From NCBI GenBank assembly GCA_916700875.1, contig CAKAKS010000066.1, positions 19,893,490 through 19,957,489 of the forward strand: a stretch of 64,000 bases of DNA. The letters run 5' to 3'. The notes under the pieces are model-generated. The model was not told the origin of the DNA. It saw nothing but the letters and a program-made list of their open reading frames with translations, and made no database searches. Positions within the stretch are counted from its first letter, which is position 1; every line of letters begins with the position of its first letter. The DNA comes from Sebastes aleutianus. Its lineage: Eukaryota > Chordata > Actinopteri > Perciformes > Sebastidae. The position numbers and the translations under genes are program-made. Positions 19,109 through 31,254 of the stretch are shown here, piece by piece.

Positions 19109-20659
19109 TAGCGTTGTATATGCAAGTACGACTGCATGTGCAAACAGCAGGTGGCCACTTTAGTCCTTCAGAGACACTGTACACTGTGTGCTGAGTAGTT
19201 CTGTTTTTAATGAATTGCTGTACGTAGCACATACGTTCAGGTTTTTGTTTATTTGATAGTCAACACTAGGGAATTTGGAGGATGTGTGAAGTGTATACCA
19301 GGATGGATTCGACCCCATGATGCCACTGGTCGGGTATACACTGAATGTGTCTTACGCAACTAAGGGCAGCAGGGTGTTCGTCTTTGGAAGGTAAATGAGG
19401 GAGAAGAGGAGGCCATTGTGGTTTATCGGAGTGTATCAGGAGCAGAAGATAGCCCCAGTGGTGTGTTATCCAAGAAGTCATTTACTTCATTAACCCAGCC
19501 AGATCACTGAGGCCTCAGTAATCAACCTTGTCACACGTCCCATTAACTTCTCACTCTATCAGCATGGCCCTTGCTCCTTCTGACACACACACACACATAC
19601 AGATGCACTACTGTTACGCACATCTGTATCCGCAACACACAAGTGCACGCTCTCAGACAAGTGCACGCTGTCACACACACACAACTGCTTGTTCCTTGCG
19701 TGCTTCCACTGTCTTACTCACAGCGAAGACCTTTTCTTCTGCACACACACACACACACACAAAACACACACACACATTCACACTCCCTCTCTCTCAGCTA
19801 ACCCCATTACCTCTGTCAGTCCCAGGGGTCTCTCAGCTCTGATGAACCCTCTGCTGCCCTGTGAGATTAGTGGACTCCCTGAGAAAAGCCCTTCATTGAT
19901 TGAACGTGAGTCTCTCCTGCTCGCAATGTCAGCTCAAGGTTAGCACGTTGACTCTCGGCAGCAGTCAAGTGCCGTATCTTTGTTATGAATATCAGTGTGT
20001 TATTACTCTGCTGACTCCACTGCTTATATTATTCATAGAGACAGTTAACCAATTATTGACATTCACCTTCAGAGTATCTCTTTCTCTCCAGCGGGCCCCA
20101 CTTATAAAATTTGCCAAAAGCATTTATTAATTGTTAATTTTTTTTCTCCTTCTTCACTTCATCTCAATCTCCCCATCGATGAAGCCACAGAGGAACTGTT
20201 GCCACATAAAAGCTTCAGCATTTGGTGAAGTGGTTTGAATGAGATTCACTTTTATGTATCGTGAATCAGGCACGGGGAAGCATTTACTTTGCATCCCACT
20301 TGAGGGAGCGAGGATCTTGCAGGCGAAAAGGCAGGGAGAGATGAAGGAATGGGGGCAGCTCTCAGCCTGTATAATACACAGTTAGATAAATGGCAGGATC
20401 GGAAAGACAGATTGATCTTTTTATGTTGAACTTGATGAACATGAATGATGCGCCAGATTTCCTGTAGCGGTGAATAGAGATGAAAGGATTATCTGGATAT
20501 TTAGATCATTGAGGCAGGAACGTTGCCCTGCACCGCCGTCTCTTTCCTCCCCATCATAATTCAATATTTACAGTTTAAGCTGGAAAACTGCTCCCTCTTG
20601 GCTGCCTGTATCTTGTATCCATGGCAACAGATTCTAGAACAGAGTGCCGTCTGTATCTG

Positions 20660-20699
<40 letters not shown>

Positions 20700-20831
20700 T
20701 GTGTCTGTGTGTAATGTTTACTGATACACTGCAATTGATTGGTTGTTGGGGAGCAGCTGTTGACCCCTCACTCTCAGGGGTCTCTTTGTGTTCTTGCACA
20801 CATCCCAAATCAATAGACACACATGCATGTG

Positions 20832-20872
<41 letters not shown>

Positions 20873-22940
20873 TTGTTATTCTATATTCGTGAGGTCTTAA
20901 AATGTATCTTAGAGTCAAATTCTATTTCTCATCTCCAAAACCCCAAACGTCAACCCCCAAATTAACCCAAATTAAAATGTAATGTAAATGTAATTTTTAT
21001 TTTACTATGTATATAGCTCAGCTTAACCCTAAACCCAGTTGTGACTTTAGTTTTTTATTGAACCTCATTCCTGGAAATAACCCAGAATTAACTTAAAAGC
21101 AAGGAGCAATAATGAGCTTCATTTTGAAAGACATTTGGTCCTCATAAAGATAGAAGAAAAATGCACCGAAACACACACATGCAGCAATACAATACTGGCC
21201 TCATGCCCATAAGTGGAGAAATGAGCAAATGGGTAATAAAGAGTTGCTGTGGCATGGTTATGAAAACACTCCCAATGAAATAGAGACTCTAAACACAATA
21301 CACACACACACACATACCTATGTGCACGAGCACACACACACACATAGCACGTTTGTGAATCTAATCAATGTGCCACAGCAGGGGAAGTGAAAAGCAACAA
21401 CACCCAAAACCACTGATGGCATTGTATATTTTTTTTAACTACGAAACTGAGTGTTTACATGCTACTGAGCATACAATCACAAATACCACCACGGCTAATG
21501 AAATACCTCCCAGTGGGTGCTCTATACACGTGGGCATACACACACACACGCCGGGGATGAGTAACAGCTAGTAACTGTGGGGCACCAGGAGGGAAAGGTC
21601 ATCTGACATAATTTGCATTGCTTGTTAATGTTAAAGGATGTTTTCCATACAAGGAAGGTCAAGAAGGTTTGCATGGAGACGCGATATAAACACAACTTCT
21701 GACAATGATGAATTACTAATGGAACAACTGTGGCTTGTTCCAGTATGGTTGATGTGGGTTTTCCACCCTGCTACTAATTTGACATATTAAGGGGAAAGCA
21801 CCAGAACACACACACACACAGACATACACATAGACACAACCACACTTTAATCTACCTTTATGCATCCACTCAAACACCCACAATGTCTTCTTCTGAAGCA
21901 AAAGTGTGTTGTGGCAACTTTTGTCCCATTGAACACACATGCTAAATTGGTCTTAATTATACTGTGCCTGTCAAATAACACCGTCCCGAGTCATCCCAGT
22001 AGTTGTGGTTTATGGGCACAACCATTTCCTATTAAGACAACGGTGATAAACTTTATTTATAGGTTAGCCCACGGGTTTGCAAAAATGTTTCATGTCAAAA
22101 CTCCCCCGAGGATGTGCAATAAAACAACATCTGATAAGATTTATGTATTTAGTAATGACTCAGCAGAGGTTTGCATGCTTCATCTATTGTAGATGAAGAG
22201 AGTGGAACCACTGATTATATTCTTTCTCATAATTTAAATCCACCCTCTTTGAACTGGAGGAAAGCTGATCTAGCTGTCAGTGTTTCACAACTATTCATCA
22301 GAATGATTTGGAGTAGGAAAGGCCTGTTTTGTGATCATCGGTTTAATCTGTTTTAGGATCCATTTTATGTATTTATGTTTGAAGAATTTGAATCTCCTGT
22401 GTGTCTGTTACATTTAGTGTTATGTTAAATTCATATTTTAGCAATAAGCGTGTTTTGTGAACCTTAATTACTCTCTTCACATATCTCATCTAATTCTGCG
22501 TTGTATGTTGTATGTTGTATGTTGTAGCCTATGTGGTGCTGCTATCTTGGCGAGGACACACCTGTAACAGAAACTTTAATCTGAAGTTAAGTGAGGCCCT
22601 TTCCTGGTTAAATAAAACATTCATTTTTTCCTCATATTTCTGCGAGGTACCTGCGGATTTTACCAAGATGGACCATTGATGTTCAAATGGAGTCTGGTAT
22701 TCTCTGCTATTAAACTATCATCTGGTCAGTGTGGCAGCAGTGACAAGGTCTAATATATAAGGCAATCAAATATTACATTTTCGTTGTTTCAGACATTTTT
22801 TAAACCAACATTCAATATTAATATATAGCCTATACGCTTTTCTCCAATAAATATCTATATTAAAATAATGATTTCAGAGTCACACTCTATATAGCCAATA
22901 AAAGTTCAGTATGCAGGCATGTATCTGAATCTGTTGAAAC
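16316..22940. other. Intergenic spacer between cdk7 and setbp1
   Basis: I find no exon or RNA gene. Simple repeats: GA-rich (16818-16871), CA (18179-18219), TG (19057-19107), CA (about 19741-19780), TG (20662-20691), CA (20833-20870) and a TTGTATG heptamer repeated about four times (22500-22529). A short near-duplicate, 'attgctccatttgacattt', occurs twice at 17890-17940. Distal enhancers cannot be recognised from sequence alone. Confidence 0.6.
19057..19107. repeat. (TG)n microsatellite
   Basis: About 25 uninterrupted TG units. Confidence 0.97.
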
Positions 22941-22942
22941 AC

Positions 22943-23470
22943 AAGATAAGATAAGATAAGATAAGATATTCCTTTATTAGTCCCGCAGTGGGGAAATTTG
23001 CAGTGTACAGCAGCAAAGGGGATAGTGCAAAAAACAAGATGCATCAGCTAACACAGTAAAAAAAAAAAAAAAAAAAAGAGCTAAACAAAGTGTAACATAA
23101 TATGAACCATTTCAATAGAAGGAAGTATAAAAATAGGAGCAGTATATACAGTATTGACAATAAACAGACTATTAACAAAATCACTCAGTCCTTAACAGCA
23201 GTGACTCAGTCAAAACATCAGGCCTCTTGCCAGATGTTTCTTTCACCCTTAGTGGGAATAGTGGGGATAGTGCAAAAAACAAGATGCATCAGCTAACACA
23301 GTTAAAAAAATGATCTAAACAAAGTGTAACAAAATATGAACCATTTAAATAATAGGAGCAGTATATACAGTATTGACAATAAACAGACAATTAACAAAAT
23401 CACTCAGTCCTTAACAGCAGTGACTCAGTCAAAACATCAGGCCTTTTGCCAGATGTTTCTTTCACCCTTT
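22943..23470 (-). mobile_element. LINE-tail repeat with an internal tandem duplication
   Basis: On the minus strand this is a second copy of the pentamer-tailed repeat at 2945-3205, with (AAGAT)n at 22943-22967. The block starting GGGGATAGTGCAAAAAACAA at 23018 and ending in TTCACCCTT near 23251 is repeated at 23263-23470. The copies are very similar but differ in an A-run and a small deletion. The duplicated block ends just before the probable setbp1 promoter. Confidence 0.75.
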
Positions 23471-23559
23471 GCATCACACAGTCCCACAGGAGAAGGCCAT
23501 GGGAATTAAGTGGAAGGTTGCAGTAAAGGAGACTGAGGCTGAGCGTGTTTTTGCTGCCA

Positions 23560-23701
23560 GGTGGAGGCGATGTCGCTCCTCCTCTCTCCTCTCCTCTGCT
23601 CTCTCCTCTCTGCTCTGCTCGGCCACTGAGCTTTCAGTCTGCTGGGTGAGATCATTACCAGACACCAGCTCTCCGGGACCTGACATTCACCGATCGGAAA
23701 A

Positions 23702-23737
<36 letters not shown>

Positions 23738-24403
23738 CCCTGCAAGCAGCGAGAGAAAGCGCACCAAACCCAGCGTCTCCTGCCTCGACTCCTCAGTCTC
23801 TCCTGTACTGTGCGGCTCAAAGCGCGGTGACATTTTTCCCGCTGGATTTGGGGCTAGTAGAGTCGGATGCGGGCTTGTTTTGACTGCAGTAATAGTCCTG
23901 CTCACCCCCCTCCTCTCCTACCAACCGAGTAGCGGATTTGCGAGGGATCTCAGCTCGCTGTGCAGCTCCAAGAGTGACCAGAGATCCTGCACCGGAGAGA
24001 CGCTCTGCAGCTCCGCAGCTCCACCTCCAACAACCTCCAACCACACCAGAGCCTCTAAACATCACCTTTCTGTGAGGAATTGGACATAAGCGCATAAGTT
24101 TTCCAATTGGATTTTTTTTTTTTTCCTCCTGTGTGTCTACCTTTTGCTTCTGTCATCAGATCGGCTGCAAAATCCTATTTTCTCTTTTTTTTTTTTTCTT
24201 CTTTCCATTGACGCCATTTTTTCCTCGGAGGTTTTTCTGTCAAAAAAGATATAGCTCCATATATCTCCTGGCACCGTTTGACAGCTCCCCGGGAGGCTGT
24301 CATCCCATCCGTCGCTTGTGTTAAAATGTGTCTAAATGGATTGTAAATGATCTTGATAAAATATTTACACGTTAGAGCCGAGTGTGAGACAACATTAGAC
24401 ATG
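23560..24403 (+). promoter_or_regulatory. setbp1: Probable setbp1 promoter and non-coding exon 1
   Basis: A comparatively GC-rich stretch with pyrimidine-rich, CT- and GA-repeat DNA ends in a strong splice donor, ATGG|GTAAGT (exon end 24403). The next convincing acceptor in the right place is CTCTCCGCAG at 30436, just before the first setbp1 coding exon. In mammals setbp1 also begins with a non-coding exon. The transcription start is not visible, and the left boundary is a guess. Open frames inside (for example 23469-24089, with an RE-repeat from the GA run) do not resemble known proteins. Confidence 0.5.
23704..23734. repeat. (GA)n tract in probable exon 1 of setbp1
   Basis: About 15 GA units. 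Confidence 0.95.
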
Positions 24404-26948
24404 GGTAAGTAGCCCACCTGGTTGACTGGACACATTCCACACCTGAATACACCTTTCCTATAAATATGTCTTCATGTTTTTACATTATTATATGTGTGTG
24501 TCTGCTGTTCATGCCTGCTGTTTTTACATGCTACCTCAGCCTATGTGTTTTTTTTTATTTTAATATATATATATATGTCTGTGCCATTTTTATTCTTTAA
24601 TTGACATGAAATATGTGCTTGTAGTCACATGCCAACAAATTCCGACTAAACACACGCACGCGTGCACACTCACGCGCACATTCACGCACGCAGACAGAGA
24701 GAGAGAGACCACCCCAAACAATGCTGTAGCACTCAGTCTCCATGCATACTGTGTAATACCTTTGTAATTAGGTGGCAGTGAGATAAAACAGCTAATTAGG
24801 TCAATGGGGTGAAGTGTCCACTACACTGCTGATCAAGGACCAGCTCAACCACTGCTGCTAGTTCAAATGTTTTTCCACAGGCGTGGACCTCCTGCATCTC
24901 CATAGTCCCATCACATAGCATCATAGTCTGTGTGACATGCAGCCAGCCAGATTGGTTGTTACTCCTTCAGTCCGGTCATATTTAAATGCATCCTATATGG
25001 CATTTTTTGAAATGTTTTGTGGTTGGATGGATCTGCGTTGTTCTGGTTGAGTTGTAGAGGCTGGAGAGAGGGACAACTGTCCTCCACATGAATGGTGTCA
25101 AGTGCTGTGGAAGTTGCAAGTTGAAGCACACTCAGTATGCAAGAGTAGGAGTGTGTTTCATTCCTCGCTTTGCACTTTTCATTTGCAGCAAAAAAAATCC
25201 ACACATGCCACCGTAGTAGAGTACAGAGATGCCGGCGTACATACAGATTGCATGTGTAGTGCGGGTTTTGGTGGATGCCAGCGCTGCTCCACTCTGGTTC
25301 CATTTATCAGTAGCTGATCACTTTCACGTGGGGGTGCAGAAAAGTGACGACCATGCTGTGACGACCATGCTTTGGCGCGTGGAGAAAGATGAGGGGTGAA
25401 AGTGGCAGTACGCCACTGTTATCAGCAGAAACCTTCGTCACAACCTCAGCACCAGAAGATAAATATACAAGCCCATCCGCATGAGTCAGGGAAAGTGTGG
25501 AAAAATGGTCAGGGAATGAAGGTGTGGAAATGAGCACTGGGTTAAAAAAAGAAGAACAAGGGCATGAGAAGAGAAGTGCGTGACTGGATGGAAAGAAATG
25601 GGTTTGAAGGATGGATAATAGAGGCGGTTCAGACTCGGAGGGAACCATCGATCTTGTCTTGTTAACAGGTTTGAGGGGAGCTGAAACTCCGGCAGCGTTT
25701 TTGCGGCGTAAAAGTATGAAGCAGGCTATTAAACCCCCCTATTAGGTAATGAGATGCCCATGCCACCTTTGAATTAAAGCATGAGAAATCGATTAGGTGT
25801 ATCCCCTTCTGAGCTGGATACCTCGGGTCGAAGTGGGATCACAGAGAGGGGGGAGGAGGGAATGTGAACGGGATCCAAGGACAAATCTAACTGTTGGCAG
25901 GCTCTCTTCACAGAATATCAGCACTGGAGCACCTTTTGGCAGAGCGCACAGAAAAGGGAGGGAGGGAGGGAGGGAGAGGTAGGAGGGTGAAGGAAAGAGG
26001 TAGCACGGAGGAGAGGGGAGAGAACAGAGGTTTGGGGAGGGGGTGAGGTGAGGGGAGGAAGGAGGAAGACAGTTGGGGAGAAGGGGAGGTGTTTTTTGCT
26101 GACAGCCATTTTGTGGCTTCTGCTGCAGTTAAAATGGTTTAACATTCATCTGCTTCTGCGGGGTAGTTAGGTGAGGATGGTTTTAGTGCTACCTGGCATA
26201 TGGCTCATCCAGAGGAGCGTGTGCATGTGGGACTGCTGCACAGAGCGCCTGCAAGGCCATCATTTTCTATTATGGCTGTCCCACACATGGTACTTTATGA
26301 TTGTCCTTCTAGCTGCCCTACAGCTGAACACATGCTTGTGGCAATCCAATCTAAGCCGGGGAGAAAAAGGGTTTGATTGTGTATTTTCAAATCCAAATAG
26401 AAGTTCATAATATCCACTTAAAAAAATACGCTCTTTGATGTGGACATGGTAAAAAAAGATGGCTTCCTTCACCTTGCTCTGCTCTGAGGCAGACGACTAA
26501 TAGACTTCCAAAACTCAAAACTCGTGCCCACTGGATTTGGAAATATTAGAAGGCCGGGGCCCCGTTCCTTTTGATTTGTCGCCAACCAAAGATTGGATCC
26601 TACTAGAAAAACATTGGTTTGCGTGATTGCCCCTTCACTAGAGGGCTGGAATAAAAGAGGAAAAGAGATAAATGAAAATGGCAGACAGACAATGTTCATC
26701 AACCCTCTGAGATACTCATCTGCAGCCAGGGATGGCCGAGCGTCTACTACTCTCACATCAAAGAAAAAGGAGGAAAAAACACACTCTTCACCTTGTGCAA
26801 TCACACGGGCGTTTGGTGTGCTAGTGGATGTGTAAATGTGTGTGCGCATCTGTCTGCATGTGTGTATGAGCTATTTGTGAGTCCACCTCAGGCACTGGGC
26901 TGCTGGGTATGTAGCCTTAAAAGGTTGTGTTTCTGCTGCCATCTCTGC

Positions 26949-26980
<32 letters not shown>

Positions 26981-29900
26981 CTCAGACTCTGTCTACCTCT
27001 GTTTTGTCTGTGCGTCTGTATCATTCACCATCTCCGTTCTGGCCATCTGCACTCCATTATCGATGCTTTATCGTAATTGTTTTTCAAAAGGACGAGGCGA
27101 AATGCTGGAGGAGCGTCTCATCCGCGCAGCCTCTCGCATCCAGCACAGCGGATGACCTTATGCTATTTGAGAGGGAAGCTGGTTAGCGCTGGTAGTTTTT
27201 GAGAACATAATAAAGCTATTTATGCAGTGAGTCTGGCCTCTCACAATCACCCTGCTGTCTGAGGCGAGTCGAGGTGCGTATGCGTGTGTGTCAGTGTGTT
27301 TATGTGTGTAAGAGAGAGAGAGAGAGGAGACAGTGAGGCTCAGGCGAGGCGAGGGAGGCCCGAGGAGGGGTCAGACTTACATAAACTCTCAGCCTGTCTG
27401 CCAGTAACAGAGAACTAACACAGCTTTGGGCAGCGAGCAGCGGGGAGGGAGGAGGAATATGACCCAGCTAAGTGGTTTACACAGTAATGGCCCCGAATGA
27501 AGATTGTACTAATGTATGACACCATTTTGTTGTCATACTGGGTTCTAGTTGTCTTAAGAGCACTACCCAAAGTGGATAGGTTTCTTTTTGATCTGTGTGT
27601 GTGTGAACGCAAGTGTGTATGTGTGTGTGATGTTGTGGTTGGCAGCTGTCTCTTTTTCCTGTCATTGTCCTCAGTCACATGACAGTCAGGGTGGCTTTCA
27701 CACATGCCATGAGGGCGAGTCACCAAGCTGACATTAGGGACTGGGAGGTTCCTGGAGGACCAAACATGGTCATGTGGGCTCTGTACGACCAGCCTGGACT
27801 CTCTATCTTTTGGTTATCCCTGTAAAACTTTGAATACTGAAAAGTTACCGAGGGACCACAGTGGTGGTTTTGCATGTTATAGCCCATTAAATGCAAATTG
27901 CCTATACTGTGCATTACTACCATTTCCCGAAACATACCATACGTTTTTGGACTGATTTTCTAACTTCCAGGCAGCCAGTGGTTTCCATTGGTTTTAATGG
28001 GGTATGAAAATCATCTGGTAATCCGTCAAACTGAACATTTAGCCTCCATTGTTTGTGCGTCAGTGTTACTGATTGATGTAACCCTTGTCGTCCTGTGGTT
28101 ATGCAGCCAGCAGGGGTTGTTTTGAAGGCTTTTTTTAGTGGAAGAGTTGAATTAAGGAGGCTCTTGACATCTGAGATTTTAGACCGCCAAAAAGCATTTC
28201 GCTCAAATTCTTTGTTGTCTTGAAATCAAACTGAAAGGGCAAACAGTAACAGTGTAGAAAACAGAAATCTGGTAGTTTCTTTCATTAAATAGGTTGCAGC
28301 CAACTTTTAAATCTCACCTTCGGAAGATCTCCCGAAGGCAGCAACCGGGAAAAACAGTCCCTCCTCAGAAATGTATTACCATGTGAAAATAATGTGACTA
28401 TGCCATAAAAACAAAACAGACTAAAGACTCAAGTTCCTTTTCATGCTGCACTTAATGAATGAAAATCAATGACTTCCAGGAAGGGCTGGAAATCAATCTG
28501 AAAACTTATTAGCATGCTTTGGAAAATGACTGGCAGTATAAAGTTGGCCGTGTAGTACAAGTGATTTGGAGTTCATAAGCTGAAACATGCAAAACCGCTG
28601 TTATGGTCCTTAAAGTCTTTTTCATACTTAACCACCATGGGGCTACCAGAACCTACATCAATAACCCTTATGAGTCAGCTTTGAAAGACTGTGGTTTCAG
28701 ATTGGCAAACTTTACGGCTAAAGAGAGGGTTTCATAGAAACAAACCTTTTCATTTTCATTTAATCTAGCAAACGCAGAAGAAAAATGACTAACCATTGAC
28801 TTTGACCTCAGGGTTGGATACTGTTTGTGTGCAGACTTACTGTACACACTGAAACACCGCCGTGGATTATGATTATTCAATCACACTGTAAGCACGGGGC
28901 GGCACAGTGTTTAGCACTTTTGCCTCACAGCGAGAAGGTTCGGGGTTTGAACATGCATGGGTTCTCTCTGGGTGCTCAGGTTAGGCTAATTGGCAACTCT
29001 AAATTGCCCATGTGTGCCTGACCTGTCCTGGCTGTACCCCACCTCTTGCCCAATGTCAGCTGGGACCCTCTAAAAGGATAAGCGGGTACAGCCGGATGGA
29101 TGGACTGTAAGCAGGTGCTGTGAGGCCTGTTGGGTATTATGACGGGGATCAGCTGTTAGTACAGTAGCGTGGGCTGGTACAGGAGTGCACACAGAGAAAA
29201 CACACACACACACACACCTACACACACACATTGAGAATGCCAGAGAGTGTATTAGCAGGATGTAGGAGGTGGGTAATTCTCAGTATGTGCTGTAAATCTT
29301 TTGTGCTCTCGGTTCATTTTAAGTCTGCAGCAGGCAGTAAGCTTTTACTTGAGTCATGTCTGCAGGTAGTGGTCTAGTCTGGGTTCACATCAGTGTAAAT
29401 AGTGTCAGTCTAAACTCAGTGTGTGAGACGGCATTCCCCACTTCCAGCTCAGTCATGCCTCATGTCATATTGACTGATGGGATTCCCTGGAGCTGTAGTG
29501 AGAAGTGTAGTCCAGTGTTTGTTTTGGTTGCTTTCTGTTTATACGCCTGTGTGTAAGTGCATATGTGTGTATGTGTGTGTTGATGCACTGTAAGTATGTA
29601 ATATATATCTGCGCCGGCATGTGCAACGATCCAAAAAGGAAAACCTGAATCCTGTGAGAAATGGCTACCACAACGTTTTCTCTGGAGAGCAGAAATAGCA
29701 GCAGAGGGTGAATAAGTGTACTCGGGGACAACAGCACTGTCATTTGTGTGTGTTTAATGTGCATGGAGTGTATGGAGTTTTTCATGCATGTGTGTGTATC
29801 AATGCCACTGCATGCGTGTGTAAAACAGTTCAGACGCTGGTTTTTCCAGACCAGCTCGTAAACCACATCTGGGGAAAGAATTTAGATTCCTTCCCTCCGT

Positions 29901-30436
29901 CTTTCTCCGCTGCCTTCCCTTCTCCCCATGTGTGATTCCCTCCCTCCTTCCCTGCTCTGGTGAAAAGAAGAAAAAAAAAGTCAGCTTCTTTCATTTTTTC
30001 TGTCTTGTGTCCTCAGGCTAACTTCAGCCTGGTTTTAGAGCAGAGAAGAGGAATGTCTTATTTTGCACTGATCACTCTAGTGTCTGCACGGCTCTGCTTC
30101 AGATCTGTCGTGGGGGGGGGGGGGGATAGAGTAAGAGGCAGGGAGAGGAGATTAGCAAAGAGTGAGTAAAGAAGCGAGCAGGGAGAGAGGAAGGCAAGTG
30201 GTAGTGGGTGTCAAAAATGAGTTTGTTTATGCAAGGTACAAAATGCAAATGAGAGCGCTGCAGCATGCCCCCACAGTTCTGTGATGAGCCTTGTGTGTTT
30301 GTCTTCCTACATAACAGCAGCTAATGATGTTGATGACAGCAGACAGGCAGACAGAGGTAGCACTGGAATGGAAGCTATGGGGATGACAGTCACCCTTCTT
30401 TTCCCTAATCATGTCATTCACCTGCTCTCTCCGCAG
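24404..30436 (+). other. setbp1: Probable setbp1 intron 1
   Basis: Bounded by GTAAGT at 24404 and CCGCAG at 30436. It contains GGGA-rich DNA (25955-26100), a CT tract (26944-26973), a SINE at 28896-29104, CA tracts near 29200 and a G12 run (30113-30124). No additional coding exon is recognised. Confidence 0.45.
28896..29104 (+). mobile_element. tRNA-derived SINE, shortened copy
   Basis: Starts GGGGCGGCACAGTGTTTAGC, a typical tRNA-like head with a B-box-like GGGGTTTGAAC (28942-28952). It continues through 'ctaattggcaactctaaattgccc' and 'cccaatgtcagctggga', and ends in the tail GGATGGATGG. This is the very common teleost SINE with a TGGA tail. Compared with the usual family form, about 100 bp of the centre is missing. 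Flanking duplications were not resolved. Confidence 0.85.
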
Positions 30437-30594
30437 ACTGTCCCTGGCTTCGCTGTGTTCCTGTGGGACACCCAACCCAACCCCAGTAGCTGATTGACGA
30501 CAACCAACCGGCCCGACAGACTACTGTTCTCTATCTTCCTATTGGCTGGCGGCCACAGCTTCCCCCATCCTGACTGGCTCTGGCGGGAGCGTGG

Positions 30595-31023
30595 ATGGAG
30601 CCAAGGGATCTGGTTGGCTCGGCCCGACCCAAAGAGGCGGAGTTACAGGGAGGCAGGGTGGGGCCAAATGAAGAGGACCAGGAAAGAGCAGGGGCCGTCG
30701 GTTTGGCGCGCAGTGACGATGTGATTACCGGTGGCATCAGCGAAGGGGAGGGGCTAGAGGAGCAGGGGGAGGGGCTTCTGGAGGAGCAGGAGTTCTCCAT
30801 CAAGGAAGCAAGTTTCCAGGAAGGAAGTCTAAAGCTGAAGATTCAGACCACCAAGCGCACCAAGAAGCCCCCCAAGAACCTTGAGAACTACATTTGCCCA
30901 CCGGAGATCAGGATGACCATCAGACCTCCGGTTGGAGAGGGCAAAGGGGGGCGGCAGGGGCGAGCAGGAGGTGGGGCAGGGCGGGGCCAGAAGGACGAAG
31001 AACGAGGACCCCCCAGAAAAAGG
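30595..31023 (+). CDS. setbp1: setbp1 coding exon 2 (residues 1-143)
   Basis: The acceptor CTCTCCGCAG at 30436 gives a 158-nt leader with no other ATG. The protein begins MEPRDLVGS. Residues 63-110 (EEQEFSIKEA, LKLKIQTTKR, NLENYICPPE) are the most conserved N-terminal block. The tail (111-143) is Gly/Arg-rich. Donor AAAAGG|GTAAGG, phase 0. Confidence 0.93.
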
Positions 31024-31191
31024 GTAAGGCACCATTCCTGGAAGTGCTGCCACTATGTGTGGTTTTAGTAGGTGTGCAGTATGTCATGTACAGTATGTCC
31101 TTCATAAGGTTGAGTTTTCACTGAGTGAAAATTTTCTATGTCAACATCTTTGAATTGGCCGCCCCTCTCTCATACGCTCCACCTCTTTCTG

Positions 31192-31254
<63 letters not shown>

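Noticed and set aside
23469..24089. 206-codon open frame before setbp1
   Set aside because: It lacks any family similarity, contains an RE-repeat from a GA microsatellite, and lies in what looks like promoter and 5'UTR.
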